From Alphaproteobacteria bacterium (GTDB lineage: Bacteria > Pseudomonadota > Alphaproteobacteria > Micropepsales > Micropepsaceae): a stretch of DNA of 64,000 nucleotides. This document shows, piece after piece, positions 54,919 to 64,000 of the stretch (positions are counted from its first letter, which is position 1; each line of letters opens with the position of its first letter). Location: the NCBI GenBank assembly GCA_021325375.1, contig JAJPHG010000034.1:62001-126000 (forward strand). The letters are read 5' to 3'. The notes under the pieces are model-generated. The model was not told the origin of the DNA and did no database searches. It saw only the letters and a list, made by a program, of their open reading frames with translations. The position numbers and the translations under genes are program-made.

Positions 54919-55548
54919 ATGAGCTTGAAGGTCATCGGCGCCGGGTTCGGGCGCACCGGCACGCACTCGCTGAAGATCGCGCTGGAAATGCTGGGTTTCG
55001 CGCCCTGCTATCACATGGTGGAGGTGTTCACCCATCCCGGCCAGGCGGAGATGTGGGAGGCGGCGGCGCGCGGCGAGACGATCGATTGGGACGCCTTGAT
55101 CGGCCCCTACGAGGCGGCGGTCGACTGGCCGTCGAGCTATTTCTGGCGGGAGCACGCGGCGATGTATCCCGATGCCAAGATCATCCTCACCGAGCGCGAT
55201 CCGGAAGAGTGGTACAAGAGCATCTCGCAGACGATCTTCGAGTTCATGGCCCATGAGGTCGACGAGAGCACCCTGCCGCCCATCCTGCGCGCCCAGCGCC
55301 GGATGGGGAAGTATATCGTCGGCGAGAAGGTGTTCGGGGGCCGCTTCGACAAGGCGCACGTCCTCGACGTCTATCGCCGCAACGGCGAGGCGGTCAGGCG
55401 CGAGATCCCGCGCGCGCGCCTGCTCGAATTCTACGCGGCCGACGGCTGGAAGCCGCTATGCGATTTCCTGGGCGTTCCGGTGCCGGCCCAACCGTTCCCG
55501 CTCACCAACACGACGGAAGAGTTCCGCAGCCGGGCGACGCGGCGGTAG
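54919..55548 (+). CDS. Sulfotransferase family protein
   Basis: A 209-residue protein of the sulfotransferase-4 type. The PAPS-binding loop is near the start: VIGAGFGRTGTHSLKIALEML. The second PAPS region is KIILTERDPEEWYKS, with the conserved Arg and Ser. LEFYAADGWKPLCDFLGVP completes the fold. Natural substrate is unknown. The ATG at 54919 follows AGAGGGACAT. The longer open frame upstream is not family sequence. Confidence 0.9.
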   Translation: MSLKVIGAGFGRTGTHSLKIALEMLGFAPCYHMVEVFTHPGQAEMWEAAARGETIDWDALIGPYEAAVDWPSSYFWREHAAMYPDAKIILTERDPEEWYKSISQTIFEFMAHEVDESTLPPILRAQRRMGKYIVGEKVFGGRFDKAHVLDVYRRNGEAVRREIPRARLLEFYAADGWKPLCDFLGVPVPAQPFPLTNTTEEFRSRATRR

Positions 55549-55554
55549 GCAGCT

Positions 55555-56082
55555 TCAAAACGCATACCCGAACTTCACGAAGCCGCCGCCGTTGGAGGCG
55601 TAGACGTCGGCGTAGAAGCGGCGGCGGTAGCGCGTGGTGATGAGCTTGCTGTAGGCGAAGCTCATGCCGGCGCTCGCGGCGACGTCCCACCAGTGATGCT
55701 GCCCGGAATGCACGCGCTCATAGCCGACATAGCCCGCGGCGAGATAGGCGGGCACGCCGTATTGCCAGCCATAGCGGTCCCACAGGAACTGCGCCGGCGC
55801 GAAGGCGAGGGCGGCGGTGTCCGACGGGAAGGAGTGGAAATCGGATCCGTCGGGGCGCTGCTCGCGCACGAACTGCTTCAGCGCGAAGGCGGTGCCGACG
55901 GTGAGCCCCGTATCGAGGGTGAGCTGCTCGACGCCCTGCCAGTCCCAGTCGTGCAGCAGCGCCACGCCGCCCGCCGCGACCGGAAGCGCGATGGCGACCG
56001 TCTGGCCCGCATCCGTCGAGGTTGCATGTGCCGCGCTCGCGCAGAGCGTGGCGGCGAGCACCACTGTCACAATTCTTTTCAC
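55555..56082 (-). CDS. PAP2-superfamily protein with altered motif
   Basis: A 175-residue protein with a signal peptide (RIVTVVLAATLCASAAHA) and a PAP2 phosphatase-like core. Signature 1 is KQFVREQRP and signature 3 is ERVHSGQHHWWD, both with their key residues. Signature 2, normally PSGH, reads PSDT, so the general-acid histidine is missing. C-terminal strands VYASNGGGFVKFGYAF resemble a porin-like or outer-membrane end. The GTG at 56082 after GGGAAAGAAACAC is chosen. Activity is doubtful. Confidence 0.75.
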   Translation of the reverse strand: MKRIVTVVLAATLCASAAHATSTDAGQTVAIALPVAAGGVALLHDWDWQGVEQLTLDTGLTVGTAFALKQFVREQRPDGSDFHSFPSDTAALAFAPAQFLWDRYGWQYGVPAYLAAGYVGYERVHSGQHHWWDVAASAGMSFAYSKLITTRYRRRFYADVYASNGGGFVKFGYAF

Positions 56083-56182
56083 GTGTTTCTTTCCCAATGA
56101 CCGGCCGACTATAGGTGTTGCACAAGGCCCTGAAAATCGGTCATTTTTCGGATCGATTTGCATTCGCAAACGGGGGGCGGAG

Positions 56183-57526
56183 ATGGCGGCAGGGGCATTG
56201 CGTGGCTGGACATCGGCGCAGCGGCACGTCGTCGCCGCGAGCTATCTCGGCTGGACGCTGGATGCGTTCGACTTCTTCCTCATGGTCTTCGTCATCAAGG
56301 ATGTTGCCCACGAGTTCGGCGTCGAGCGCGAGGCGGTGGCGCTCGCGATCACGCTGACGCTGGCGTTCCGCGCGCTCGGCGCCTTCATCTTCGGCAGGCT
56401 GGCCGACCGCTTCGGCAGGCGTCCCATCTTGATGCTCGACGTCGCACTCTATTCCGTGCTCGGCTTCGCGACCGCGTTCGCGCCGAACCTGATCGGCTTT
56501 CTCATCATCCGTTCGCTGTTTGGCATCGCGATGGGCGGCGAGTGGGGGATCGGCGCGTCGCTGACGATGGAAAGCGTCAAGCCGCAGGCGCGCGGCTTGG
56601 TCTCCGGCCTGCTGCAATCGGGCTATCCCACGGGCTATCTGCTCGCTTCCATCGTATACGGACTGTTCTATGCGCAGATCGGCTGGCGCGGGCTGTTCAT
56701 GGTCGGATTGATCCCGGCGCTGCTGATCTTCTACATCCGCCGCAACGTGCCGGAATCGCCGGGCTGGGAGACGCAGTCCAAAGCGGGCAGCGGTCTCGGC
56801 GGCGCGGAGCTCGGGATCGCGGTCCTGTATCTGGCGAGCATCGCGATCTCGGTCTTCCTCTTGCCCAAGATCGGGCCGGTCGCGTTCGCTAGCGTGGTCC
56901 TTCCCGTCGCCGGCGCTCTCGTCTATTTCCGCCGCGACTGGAAGCTCGCGCTCTACGTCGTCCTGCTGATGACCGCGTTCAACTTCTTCAGCCACGGCAC
57001 GCAGGATCTCTATCCGACCTTCCTGCAGGTGCAGCACAAATTCGATGCCCACACGGTCGGCGCCATCGCGGTCGTCTACAATATCGGCGCGATGCTGGGC
57101 GGGTTGACGTTCGGCGCGCTCAGCCAGCGGCTCGGGCGGCGCTTCACCATCGTGCTGGCGTCGCTGCTCACGCTGCCGATGATCTATCTCTGGGCGTATT
57201 CCGAGACGGCGGTGATGCTCGCCATCGGCGCGTTCCTGGTGCAGTTCTTCGTCCAGGGCGCCTGGGGCGTGATCCCGGCGCATCTCAACGAGCTGTCGCC
57301 GGCCGACATCCGCGGCACGTTCCCGGGCACGGTCTACCAGCTCGGCAATTTCATCGCCTCGTCCAACGCCGTGCTGCAGTCCTATGTCGCCAAGCAGCAG
57401 GGCGGGAATTACTCGCTGGCGCTTGCGAGCGTCGCGGCGGCAGGAGCGATCGCGATTGCCACGCTGGCGCTCGCCGGACGCGAGGCGCGGCACGTGGAGA
57501 TGGGGGTGAAGGCGGCGAGGGAGTGA
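56183..57526 (+). CDS. MFS transporter, carboxylate/aromatic acid type
   Basis: A 447-residue transporter with 12 membrane segments. The N-terminus GWTLDAFDFFLMVFVIKDVA and motif GRLADRFGRRPILMLDVALYS match the SHS/AAHS carboxylate transporters, which import lactate, pyruvate or aromatic acids by proton symport. GEWGIGASLTMESVKPQARGL is also typical. Start ATG 56183 after GGGGGGCGGAG. Substrate cannot be fixed. Confidence 0.88.
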   Translation: MAAGALRGWTSAQRHVVAASYLGWTLDAFDFFLMVFVIKDVAHEFGVEREAVALAITLTLAFRALGAFIFGRLADRFGRRPILMLDVALYSVLGFATAFAPNLIGFLIIRSLFGIAMGGEWGIGASLTMESVKPQARGLVSGLLQSGYPTGYLLASIVYGLFYAQIGWRGLFMVGLIPALLIFYIRRNVPESPGWETQSKAGSGLGGAELGIAVLYLASIAISVFLLPKIGPVAFASVVLPVAGALVYFRRDWKLALYVVLLMTAFNFFSHGTQDLYPTFLQVQHKFDAHTVGAIAVVYNIGAMLGGLTFGALSQRLGRRFTIVLASLLTLPMIYLWAYSETAVMLAIGAFLVQFFVQGAWGVIPAHLNELSPADIRGTFPGTVYQLGNFIASSNAVLQSYVAKQQGGNYSLALASVAAAGAIAIATLALAGREARHVEMGVKAARE

Positions 57527-57543
57527 GTTTGAGCTAAACGACA

Positions 57544-57650
57544 CGTCGTGCTTCGAGGCTCGCCTTCGGCTCGCACCTCAGCATGACGTGCCTACTGCTG
57601 CAGTAGCGTCATCCTGAGGTGCGAGCGCAGCGAGCCTCGAAGGATGGCGC
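57544..57650. repeat. Class D hairpin element
   Basis: The left arm CGTCGTGCTTCGAGGCTCG is mirrored by CGAGCCTCGAAGGATGGCG on the right. The inner arms GCACCTCAGCATGACG and CGTCATCCTGAGGTGC also pair, with a CTGCTGCAG loop. It fills the convergent gap between the MFS and OmpA-domain genes. Confidence 0.8.
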
Positions 57651-57661
57651 GTTTCTCAACC

Positions 57662-58696
57662 CTACGCCGCGACGAAGATATCCACCCGGTCCAGCGCGCC
57701 GTCGCTGGCGCCGCCCATGGCGCGCACGACGATGCGCTCCGACGGGATGCCGTCGTCGATCAGCAATTGGCGGATGATCAGCGCGCGCTTGAGCGAGAGC
57801 CTGCGCGCGTCGGAGGATTTGTCGCCCGGCTTGCCGCCAAAGGCTTCGAGCTGGATGTGCGCGGTGCCGCTCCACAACGCCGCCGTCAGGCTCGCGGTCA
57901 TGCCTTTGACGGCCTCGAGCGCGCTCGGCGGCGGCTCTTCGGCGCCCGGCGTGAACAGGATCGAGCTCCGCTTGGACAGTTCGGTCGCGGGCCCCGGTTC
58001 GACGCTGGCCGTGCGCGTCGGCTGGGCCGAAGGCGGTGGCACCGGAGCCGGAGCGGGCGCGGACGGCGGGACGGCTGCGGTCTGGCTGTTCTGATCGCCC
58101 GAGAGGACGAAGGCGTCGGTCTCGCTCGGCGCCGGCGGCAGGCCCTGCTGCTTGGGCGGAGCGGGCTTCGCCGACGCGACCTGTTTGGGCGCGGGCTTCG
58201 GGGCTGCGGCCTTTTGCTGCTTCGGCGGAGCAGGCGGCGGCTTCGCTATCGCGACCTGTTTCGGCGGCGGTGTGGGCTTCGGTTTGGCCTGAGACGGCTT
58301 GGCGGGCTCGGCCATGACGAGCTTTGCCGCGCTCTCGTCGGGCAGGGCGCTCAACGGAACGTTCTCGTCGGGCGGCGGCTGCTTTGCCGGCTTCGCGGGC
58401 GGCGGCGCGGCGGCGGCGGTTTCGACCTTGGGCTTCGGCTTGGCCTGTGCGACGCGGTGGACGTGCTTGCGCGGCATGTGCAGCACGATCGGCGCGTTCG
58501 GATCGCGCTCGCCGGGCTCGAGCAGCGGGCGCATCACCCGGCCGTATTTCCCGCCCGGATAGAGCAGCACGCGCGTGCCCGAGGCGCTCGGGTTCACGGT
58601 CACGTCGGGCCGGATCTGCGCCGACGCGGAAACCGCCGCGGCGAGCAGCAGGCCGACACCCAGCACAAAGCAATTCCGTCTCACAAATCGTCCCAT
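57662..58696 (-). CDS. OmpA-domain protein with long Pro/Ala/Lys linker
   Basis: A 344-residue envelope protein with a signal peptide (CFVLGVGLLLAAAVSASAQ). Residues 75-240 are a low-complexity Pro/Ala/Lys linker (repeats like AKPKP, APKPAPKQ), probably spanning the periplasm or cell wall. The C-terminal OmpA-like domain has IQLEAFGGKPGDKSSDARRL and a ends in RVDIFVAA, the peptidoglycan-binding fold. Such proteins anchor the outer membrane to peptidoglycan. Long alternative frames over the linker are artefacts. Confidence 0.8.
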   Translation of the reverse strand: MGRFVRRNCFVLGVGLLLAAAVSASAQIRPDVTVNPSASGTRVLLYPGGKYGRVMRPLLEPGERDPNAPIVLHMPRKHVHRVAQAKPKPKVETAAAAPPPAKPAKQPPPDENVPLSALPDESAAKLVMAEPAKPSQAKPKPTPPPKQVAIAKPPPAPPKQQKAAAPKPAPKQVASAKPAPPKQQGLPPAPSETDAFVLSGDQNSQTAAVPPSAPAPAPVPPPSAQPTRTASVEPGPATELSKRSSILFTPGAEEPPPSALEAVKGMTASLTAALWSGTAHIQLEAFGGKPGDKSSDARRLSLKRALIIRQLLIDDGIPSERIVVRAMGGASDGALDRVDIFVAA

Positions 58697-58805
58697 GGCG
58701 GCGCGACAATAACCGTCGCGAGGGGCCTCCTCAACATTGCCTAACCCCCTGTCGAATCAGATGATATAGCCTATTGCGCCCGAAGGAATTCGTGAAAGGA
58801 CCGCC

Positions 58806-59915
<1,110 letters not shown>

Positions 59916-59936
59916 TTTCGCGTCCCGCAAACAAAC

Positions 59937-60074
59937 TTGTCATCCCCGGCCAGCATCGGCGCGATAGCGTCGATGCGAGGGAAGGGGACCCAGGTGGGAC
60001 GACTGGTCTCGTCCTTTCCACCTGGGTCCCCTTCCCCTCGCAGCACTGCCGTGCTGCTCGGCCGGGGATGACAA
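59937..60074. repeat. Class C hairpin element
   Basis: TTGTCATCCCCGGCCAGCA on the left is mirrored by GGCCGGGGATGACAA on the right. Inside, GGGGACCCAGGTGG pairs with CCACCTGGGTCCCC. A further GCACTGCCGTGC palindrome lies near the right arm. It fills the convergent gap between the alcohol dehydrogenase and suhB. Confidence 0.8.
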
Positions 60075-60080
60075 TGATGT

Positions 60081-60884
60081 TTAAGGTTTGACGCCTTTCA
60101 GCATCTTCAGCACCACCGGGTGCAGCGGGTCGTTGGCGGCGAGGATGGAGCCGCCTTCGAGCATGTTGTTGCCGCCGTCGAGGTCGGTGACGACGCCCTG
60201 CGCCTCGCGCACCAAAAGGATGCCCGCCGCAACGTCCCAGGGCGCCAGGCCGCGCTCCCAGAACGCGTCGAAGCGGCCCGCGGCGACATAGGCGAGATCC
60301 AGCGACGCGGCGCCGTAGCGGCGCACGCCTGCGGTGTGCGGCATCACGGCGCCGAGCTCGGCCTGCATGCGCGCGTGGCGTTCCTCGGCATGGCCGTGGA
60401 AGGGAAGACCGGTCGCGAGCAGCGCGGTGTTCAGCGTCTTGCGCGCGGCGACGCGCAGGCGCTTGGAATTCAGGAACGTGCCGTGGCCCTTCTCGGCGAC
60501 GTACATGTCGTCGGTCGCGGGATTGTAGACCAGCGCAGAGACGATCTGGCCCTCGCGCTCCAGCGCGATGGAGATCGCGAAATGCGGGATGCCGTGCAGG
60601 AAGTTCGTCGTGCCGTCGATGGGATCGATGATGAAGCGGTGCGTCCTGTCCTTGCCCTCGATCGTGCCGCCTTCCTCAGCCAGGAAGCCGTAGCCCGGAC
60701 GCGCGCGCGACAGCTCCTCGATCAGGATCTTCTCGGTGCGCTGGTCGGCGTTGGTGACGAAATCCGCCGGCCCCTTCATCGAGACCTGCAGGTTCTCGAG
60801 CTCGCCGAGATCGCGGATGAGCGGCTTGCCCGCCTTGCGCGCGGCGGCCATCATCACGTTGAGCGCGGGGGAGATGTAGGCCAT
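60081..60884 (-). CDS. suhB: Inositol monophosphatase family protein SuhB
   Basis: A 267-residue Mg-dependent phosphatase. The metal site is formed by FVTNADQRTEK, the EEGG segment, IDPIDGTTNFLHGIPHFAIS and WDVAAGILLVREAQG. Members hydrolyse inositol-1-phosphate and, in E. coli, SuhB also acts in rRNA antitermination. Its ATG overlaps the efp stop by one base, so the two are co-translated. Confidence 0.92.
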   Translation of the reverse strand: MAYISPALNVMMAAARKAGKPLIRDLGELENLQVSMKGPADFVTNADQRTEKILIEELSRARPGYGFLAEEGGTIEGKDRTHRFIIDPIDGTTNFLHGIPHFAISIALEREGQIVSALVYNPATDDMYVAEKGHGTFLNSKRLRVAARKTLNTALLATGLPFHGHAEERHARMQAELGAVMPHTAGVRRYGAASLDLAYVAAGRFDAFWERGLAPWDVAAGILLVREAQGVVTDLDGGNNMLEGGSILAANDPLHPVVLKMLKGVKP

Positions 60885-61450
60885 CAGGCGCGGCGCAGGT
60901 AGGAGCCGTCTTCCGTCGCGACGACGATCTTCTCGCCGGCCTCGATGAAGGGCGGTACCTGGATCTTCATGCCGTTCTCGAGCACCGCGCCCTTGTAGGA
61001 CGGCGCCGCGGTGCCGCCGCGCAGCACGGGATCGGCCTCGGCCACCGTCAGCGTCACGTTCTGCGGCAGGGCGATGCCGATGGGCTTGCCGTCATAGAGC
61101 TGGACCAGCGTCTTCATCCCGTCCTGAAGGAAGCGCGCCTGGTCCTCGCCGACGAACTCGATGGAGAGCTCGATCTGGTCGTAGGTCTCCTGGTCCATGA
61201 AGGTCAGCATGTCGCCGTTGGCGAAGAGGAACTGGAAGTCCTTCTTCTCGAGATAGATCTCCTCCACCGCCTCGTCGGAGCGGAAGCGCTGGTTGAGCTT
61301 GGTGCCGTTCAGGATGTTCTTGAGCTCGACCTGGTTGTAGGCGCCGCCCTTGCCGGGCTTCACCTTCTGCGTCTTGACCGCCATCCACAATCCGCCGTCG
61401 TACTCGATCGTCTTGCCGGGGCTGATGTCGTTGCCGGAGATCTTGGCCAT
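60884..61450 (-). CDS. efp: Elongation factor P
   Basis: A 188-residue EF-P that rescues ribosomes stalled at polyproline. Domain I contains the modification loop [15 protein letters not shown] with a lysine at the tip. The two OB domains follow ([18 protein letters not shown], and [21 protein letters not shown]). The window holds no modification enzymes. It starts with ATG at 61450 and precedes suhB. Confidence 0.95.
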   Translation of the reverse strand: MAKISGNDISPGKTIEYDGGLWMAVKTQKVKPGKGGAYNQVELKNILNGTKLNQRFRSDEAVEEIYLEKKDFQFLFANGDMLTFMDQETYDQIELSIEFVGEDQARFLQDGMKTLVQLYDGKPIGIALPQNVTLTVAEADPVLRGGTAAPSYKGAVLENGMKIQVPPFIEAGEKIVVATEDGSYLRRA

Positions 61451-61587
61451 ATATGCGTGCGGCGCCGCTTCGAACGCGGGCGCGGTCCTTCTGGGTCGAG
61501 GTCAAAGAGCGCGCGCGTTCTAGCGGGCGGGATGCGCAAAGGCAATCCCGCCCGGGAACCGGGGACGAAGGCCGTAAAAAGGCTGTG

Positions 61588-61962
61588 CTACGCCGCCGCG
61601 GGCGCGCTGTCGCCCGGCAGCAGGAAGCCTGCCGCCAGGATCGCGACCGCCAGCCCCACATGCAGCCACTTGTCGGCGTCGTTGATCGCGACGCCCATCA
61701 TCATGCCGTCCATGACCATGAAGAAGCCGCAGATCGCGACAAGGCCGTAGACAACGCCGATGATCTTGAGCGCGAGCGACGGGCCCAGCCCCGAGAACGC
61801 GCCGGCCAGCAGCACCACGCCGCTGACCAGATGGATGATGTTGTGAAGGGAATTCGTCGCGAAGATCGCGGTGGGCCCGACGATCGGGTTGGGCACATAG
61901 CCGAGCGCGCCGACGAGAAGAAAGACGACGCCGAACAGGATGGCTGCATTTCTTGCGGTCAT
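61588..61962 (-). CDS. DUF4383 membrane protein
   Basis: A 124-residue protein with four membrane segments and a central LHNIIHLVSGVVLLAGAFSG, the conserved His-rich helix of DUF4383. The ends MTARNAAILFGVVFLLVG and LHVGLAVAILAAGFLLP match the family. Function unknown. It is divergent from the small membrane gene at 62083. The 137 bases between it and efp contain no gene I can support. Confidence 0.8.
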   Translation of the reverse strand: MTARNAAILFGVVFLLVGALGYVPNPIVGPTAIFATNSLHNIIHLVSGVVLLAGAFSGLGPSLALKIIGVVYGLVAICGFFMVMDGMMMGVAINDADKWLHVGLAVAILAAGFLLPGDSAPAAA

Positions 61963-62082
61963 GATCTCCCCCTTGGAGGTTGGTGCGCGCAGTCTGCCCC
62001 CGCTTCGCCGATTCGGACAAGCGCCATACGTCGTATATTTTCCAATTGCTGCGGCGCACGCAAAGCCGTGGTACCCTGGAGC

Positions 62083-62355
62083 ATGGTCAAGGACATCGTC
62101 TTCCCGCTCGTCGTCGGACTTGGTCTTGTCCTCGCGGCGATTCGCTTATTTTGGGAGATGCGATTCGCGCTTCGCGAAGGCTATTTTCGCTATACCTTCG
62201 TGACGGGATGGATGTTCAGAGACACCGACCGCTACGGCTCGCCAATCCTGTTTTTGTGTATCTTCTGCTGGCACGTGCTCATCGGCTTGGTCGTGGTCGC
62301 CCTGGCCTGCGTGGCGATCTGGGGATTGGCCGAAACGTTGACCGTGCATGGCTAG
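62083..62355 (+). CDS. Small membrane protein of unknown function
   Basis: A 90-residue protein with two membrane segments (VFPLVVGLGLVLAAIRLFW and LIGLVVVALACVAIWGLAE) and an aromatic/charged loop between (REGYFRYTFVTGWMFRDTDRYG). Start ATG 62083 after TGGAGC. No family is recognised. Its stop overlaps the end of the convergent gene by four bases. Confidence 0.6.
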   Translation: MVKDIVFPLVVGLGLVLAAIRLFWEMRFALREGYFRYTFVTGWMFRDTDRYGSPILFLCIFCWHVLIGLVVVALACVAIWGLAETLTVHG

Positions 62356-63035
62356 CGCCTGTTGCTTTCGTCCGCGTGGCGCGCGTCATCGATGGCCGTG
62401 CGCCATTCGCGCAGGAAAATAAAGCAGGTGAACAATGCCGACGGCGCCGGAATCCAGGCGACAAGCGTTTCCAGCAGCGGCGGGAGATATCCGCTCTGAT
62501 CGGCCCAGCCTGCCATGGCGTAGAACGGAATGCCTGTGATGAAAATCATGGGATATCCGGTGAGCCGGCCCAGTCGCCTGAAACTGGCGAGTTCGGTCTC
62601 CAAACGCAGGATGTGGAAATTCCACAGCGTCGTGGCAAGCGAAAACGCAAGAAAGGCGGATGCGAAATAGAGCCATTTCCACATCGGCGTGACACCGACA
62701 TAGGAGTTCAGAATCAGAAGGAAGAGCGGAAGCGTGAAGGCGATCAGGGAGTCCGCGAAGGCGGGAATTCGGCGCCGCGAAATTCCCAGATGCGCGTAGA
62801 TGACCCACGCCGACAACGCAGAAAACAGGTTTGCGGTCAGCTCGCCCCAAGTGCGTAGCGTGTCGAGCGTGAGCGGCCACAGTTCCATCCGCGCACGCGC
62901 GTCCGCGACGAGATCCGCGAGCGCGAGGCCGATGAGCACGCTGACCAGCGTTATGTAAAGCGCTGGAAACTGCTCCCGGATGCGGTGCTCCAGTTGCTCA
63001 TGTGTTTCCGGATTTGCCCGCCGTCTTTGTCGCAT
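62352..63035 (-). CDS. Membrane protein of unknown function
   Basis: A 227-residue protein with six or seven membrane segments, a basic N-terminus (RQRRRANPETHEQLEHRIR) and a charged C-terminus (DDARHADESNRR). ITLVSVLIGLALADLVADARAR is reminiscent of small alphaproteobacterial membrane families but I cannot name it. It lies 18 bases after thiE on the same strand. Confidence 0.6.
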   Translation of the reverse strand: MRQRRRANPETHEQLEHRIREQFPALYITLVSVLIGLALADLVADARARMELWPLTLDTLRTWGELTANLFSALSAWVIYAHLGISRRRIPAFADSLIAFTLPLFLLILNSYVGVTPMWKWLYFASAFLAFSLATTLWNFHILRLETELASFRRLGRLTGYPMIFITGIPFYAMAGWADQSGYLPPLLETLVAWIPAPSALFTCFIFLREWRTAIDDARHADESNRR

Positions 63036-63053
63036 GAACTTGCCCCCGGCGGA

Positions 63054-63677
63054 TCAGGAATCCGCGAACAGTCTATTGAATTCCCGGACCGCCGTGGCGG
63101 CGCCGTCCTTGTGGCCCCACACGCCCGATGAGACCGCAAGGAAATCGGCGCCGGCTTCGACGAGCGCGGGCGCGTTGCGGGCCGTGATGCCGCCGATGGC
63201 GACGACGGGAACCGTCATGTATTGCGCCCACCATTCGAGCAGCTCGATATCGGCCGTGTATTGCACCTCCTTCGTCGCGGTCGGGAGGAACGCGCCGAAC
63301 GCGACATAGTCCGCGCCCGCTTCGCCCGCGTCGAACGCCAGGTCGCGCGAGTTGTGGCAAGTCACGCCGACGATCCTCTCGCGCCCCATCGCCGCGCGCG
63401 CTTCGGCATAGCTCGTGTCCTGCTGGCCGATGTGAACGCCGTCGCAGCCGAGCCGGGCCGCGAGATCGGGCCGGTCGTTGAGGATGAACGCGACATCGGC
63501 GCGCCGGGCGACGGGCATCAGCGTCTCGACTGCGCGCACGATCTCGTCATCGCCCGCCTCCTTGAGGCGGAGCTGCAGGCACGCCACGTCGCCCGCACCG
63601 AGCGCGCGCTTGAGCTCTTCCGCAAACGCGCGCGGCTCGAGCTTCGCAGGCGTGATGAGATAGAGGCGGCAGGTCAT
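63054..63677 (-). CDS. thiE: Thiamine phosphate synthase
   Basis: A 207-residue TIM-barrel enzyme joining the pyrimidine and thiazole moieties of thiamine. It has [37 protein letters not shown], and [30 protein letters not shown], in which the pyrophosphate is bound. The ATG at 63677 overlaps the stop of the upstream gene (ATGA). No thiamine riboswitch is visible in the window. Confidence 0.93.
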   Translation of the reverse strand: MTCRLYLITPAKLEPRAFAEELKRALGAGDVACLQLRLKEAGDDEIVRAVETLMPVARRADVAFILNDRPDLAARLGCDGVHIGQQDTSYAEARAAMGRERIVGVTCHNSRDLAFDAGEAGADYVAFGAFLPTATKEVQYTADIELLEWWAQYMTVPVVAIGGITARNAPALVEAGADFLAVSSGVWGHKDGAATAVREFNRLFADS

Positions 63678-64000
63678 TTGGAAGCAACGAGCTTGAAAGA
63701 TGCGATGGTTTGATCGAACGCCTTGCGGTGTGCGGCAAAGACGGCCGATGCGGCGAAGCACGACACCATATAGGAACGCCCCGGAATGAACACCTGCAGG
63801 GTCTCGAAGCGATCCATGGTCTGGCTGAAGAGGTGATCGGTCCGCAGCGTTCCCTCGGTCGTGAACCCAAGGATGCCTTTCGCGAACTGGATTGTCTTGC
63901 CGCTCTGGATCGTCAAGCCGCGACGCGCCACGCGCGCGGGCGGGTGCATCAAGTGGCCGCTTCTCATGACCTTGTTCAGGTCGTCCTGGGTCTCGGCGAA
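63674..64000 (-). CDS. C-terminal fragment of a protein running off the window
   Basis: The frame is open from the window edge at 64000 to the stop at 63674-63676; about 108 residues are visible. They begin [21 protein letters not shown] and end [10 protein letters not shown]. No motif is recognised. An internal ATG at 63967 is possible but the upstream codons are also coding-like, so the true start lies outside. It overlaps the thiE start by four bases, so the two are co-transcribed. Confidence 0.6.
   Translation of the reverse strand, partial: FAETQDDLNKVMRSGHLMHPPARVARRGLTIQSGKTIQFAKGILGFTTEGTLRTDHLFSQTMDRFETLQVFIPGRSYMVSCFAASAVFAAHRKAFDQTIASFKLVASK

Noticed and set aside
57609..58709. 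Long alternative frames over the OmpA-domain gene's Pro/Ala/Lys linker
   Set aside because: Low-complexity repeats keep several frames open; only the chosen frame has a signal peptide and an OmpA domain.

Overview
The window is a chromosomal segment of a high-GC alphaproteobacterium. The evidence is the gene orders dapF-mtaB-ftsY-yciB, ccmABCDG and ffh-rpsP-rimM-trmD-rplS, the large 1600-residue NAD-glutamate dehydrogenase, PhaR/PhaA/PhaB, and DUF4908, DUF1223 and DUF2141 proteins. Paired secreted prolyl oligopeptidases and a GloVer-repeat protein would fit a Rhizomicrobium/Micropepsaceae-like soil organism, but that placement is an inference. No rRNA, tRNA or CRISPR array was recognised.

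Layout. 1-10.9 kb: thioesterase, SDR dehydrogenase, a YghU-type glutathione transferase, a RibD/DHFR-like protein, NAD-glutamate dehydrogenase, an exonuclease and a DUF985 cupin. 11-19 kb: enoyl-CoA hydratase divergent from aconitase, a ParD/ParE-like pair with a frameshifted toxin, a DUF1223 protein, and a PAS-GGDEF-EAL protein with a degenerate GGDEF motif. 19-26.5 kb: polyhydroxybutyrate genes phaR and phaA (divergent), separated from phaB by an IS481-family insertion, an AraC regulator, a seven-repeat secreted GloVer protein and a YqjD-like protein. 26.7-29.3 kb: cytochrome c maturation operon ccmABCDG, translationally coupled throughout. 29.7-34.5 kb: MarR regulator, NUDIX hydrolase and the leftward yciB/ftsY/mtaB/dapF operon. 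34.5-39.8 kb: two tandem S9 prolyl oligopeptidases, a lipoprotein and a small partner. 40-44.6 kb: an A/T-richer nuclease-like ORF, then ffh-rpsP-rimM-(GNAT)-trmD-rplS. 44.7-47 kb: an A/T-richer accessory island holding a DUF5131 (Gp37/Gp68-like) three-cysteine protein, its partner TcmP, and a BrnT/BrnA toxin-antitoxin. 47.2-64 kb: HU, an APC permease, a cupredoxin, a frameshifted malate dehydrogenase, three tandem DUF2141 proteins, transporters, a sulfotransferase, a PAP2-like protein, an OmpA-domain protein, formaldehyde-detoxifying alcohol dehydrogenase, suhB/efp and thiE.

How the genes work together. Central carbon metabolism is strongly represented (aconitase, malate dehydrogenase, glutamate dehydrogenase, acetyl-CoA acetyltransferase and acetoacetyl-CoA reductase for PHB). 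Co-translational targeting is covered by both ffh and ftsY, and cytochrome c biogenesis by five ccm genes. The most distinctive non-housekeeping content is the DUF5131-TcmP pair placed directly after rplS, next to a BrnTA module.

A second layer is a set of long intergenic inverted-repeat (hairpin) elements in at least five sequence classes. Each one found lies immediately after a stop codon, several lie in convergent gaps, and none lies in a divergent promoter gap. One copy has been split at its palindromic tip by the IS481-family element. Two genes (parE-like and mdh) are each broken by an apparent one-base deletion; the mdh break may be a sequencing or assembly error.
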